Shown: piece by piece, positions 5,556 to 5,700 of the stretch
How positions within the stretch are numbered: the first letter of the stretch is position 1
Layout of the letters: the number at the start of each line of letters is the position of its first letter
Source: JBHJHK01 sp050330975
GTDB lineage: Bacteria; Pseudomonadota; Gammaproteobacteria; Competibacterales; Competibacteraceae
Direction of reading: 5' to 3'
NCBI GenBank assembly: GCA_050330975.1
Contig: JBHJHK010000129.1
Coordinates: 1 to 5,700, forward strand
DNA: 5,700 bases
Translations under genes and position numbers: made by a program
The notes under the pieces: generated by a model
What the model saw: only the letters and a program-made list of their open reading frames with translations
What the model was told of the DNA's origin: nothing
The model's database searches: none

Positions 5556-5700
5556 TCAAAAAGCGCCCAGACCCAGGATATCCACCAACAACACCCGCAG
5601 GCAGAACAAGAGGGCGATACAGCCAAACAACACGTGGACAAAGGGGCGATCGCCCTCTTGGTCCCGGTAGGTGAGGCCGTGGATGGCGATGACCCCGGTG
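5556..5700 (-). CDS. C-terminal end of an unrecognised membrane protein (runs off the right edge)
   Basis: The minus strand reads 47 codons from the right edge to a TGA at 5558-5556. The visible part is a short polar stretch (THGL-like start, then YRDQEGDRPF) followed by a hydrophobic segment of about 20 residues rich in Val, Leu and Cys (FVHVLFGCIALLFCLRVLLV), ending LGLGAF. This looks like a last transmembrane helix with its C-terminus just outside the membrane. Codon use matches the other genes. It converges on the TPR gene with only 22 bases between the two stops and no clear terminator. Too little is present to name a family. Confidence 0.6.
   Translation of the reverse strand, partial: TGVIAIHGLTYRDQEGDRPFVHVLFGCIALLFCLRVLLVDILGLGAF
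5607..5660. repeat. Perfect 12-base inverted repeat within the right-edge gene
   Basis: CAAGAGGGCGAT (5607-5618) and its exact complement ATCGCCCTCTTG (5649-5660) flank a 30-base loop. Both arms lie inside the coding part of the right-edge membrane protein gene. The right arm also overlaps a 12-base palindrome, GGGCGATCGCCC (5644-5655). The role is unknown; it could fold in the mRNA near the 3' end, close to the convergent TPR gene, where no ordinary terminator is seen. Confidence 0.5.

Noticed and set aside
1447..5653. GCGATCGC octamers (1447-1454, 5646-5653), the HIP1 motif of cyanobacteria
   Set aside because: Two copies in 5.7 kb of GC-rich DNA are not enough to suggest HIP1-type enrichment, and the gene order points to gammaproteobacteria.

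Overview
The window looks like chromosomal DNA of a high-GC gammaproteobacterium (roughly mid-60s percent GC, judged by eye). The best evidence is the minus-strand gene order truA - trpF - accD. This is the core of a housekeeping cluster common in gammaproteobacteria, where fimV often lies before it and folC/dedD/cvpA/purF after it. No mobile element, tRNA, rRNA or CRISPR array was seen.

Layout. Positions 1-2121 read leftward: truA (tRNA pseudouridine synthase), a 205-bp gap with a good -10 box, trpF (phosphoribosylanthranilate isomerase), and the first 157 codons of accD (acetyl-CoA carboxylase beta subunit). The accD gene begins at a TTG that overlaps the trpF stop codon. Positions 2122-2622 form a 0.5-kb divergent control region. 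It contains an AT-richer patch with promoter-like boxes facing both ways, several inverted repeats, a very stable hairpin and a C-rich leader. Positions 2623-5533 read rightward as a three-gene unit: a 661-residue sodium:solute symporter (SSS family), a 79-residue protein with two membrane segments, and a 205-residue membrane-anchored TPR protein. A strong hairpin separates the first two genes, and the last two overlap by ATGA. At the right edge, the last 47 codons of an unrecognised membrane protein read leftward and converge on the TPR gene.

How the genes work together. The left block is ordinary housekeeping: tRNA modification, tryptophan synthesis and fatty-acid synthesis. The right block is the part worth attention. 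The symporter probably moves a small organic solute with Na+, but its substrate cannot be read from the sequence. The two following genes have no function I can name. Their topology and the tight overlap suggest an accessory membrane module for the transporter, which is inference. I did not find a clearly new system such as a defence island or a novel RNA. The transporter/2-TM/TPR unit and its structured leader are the best candidates.
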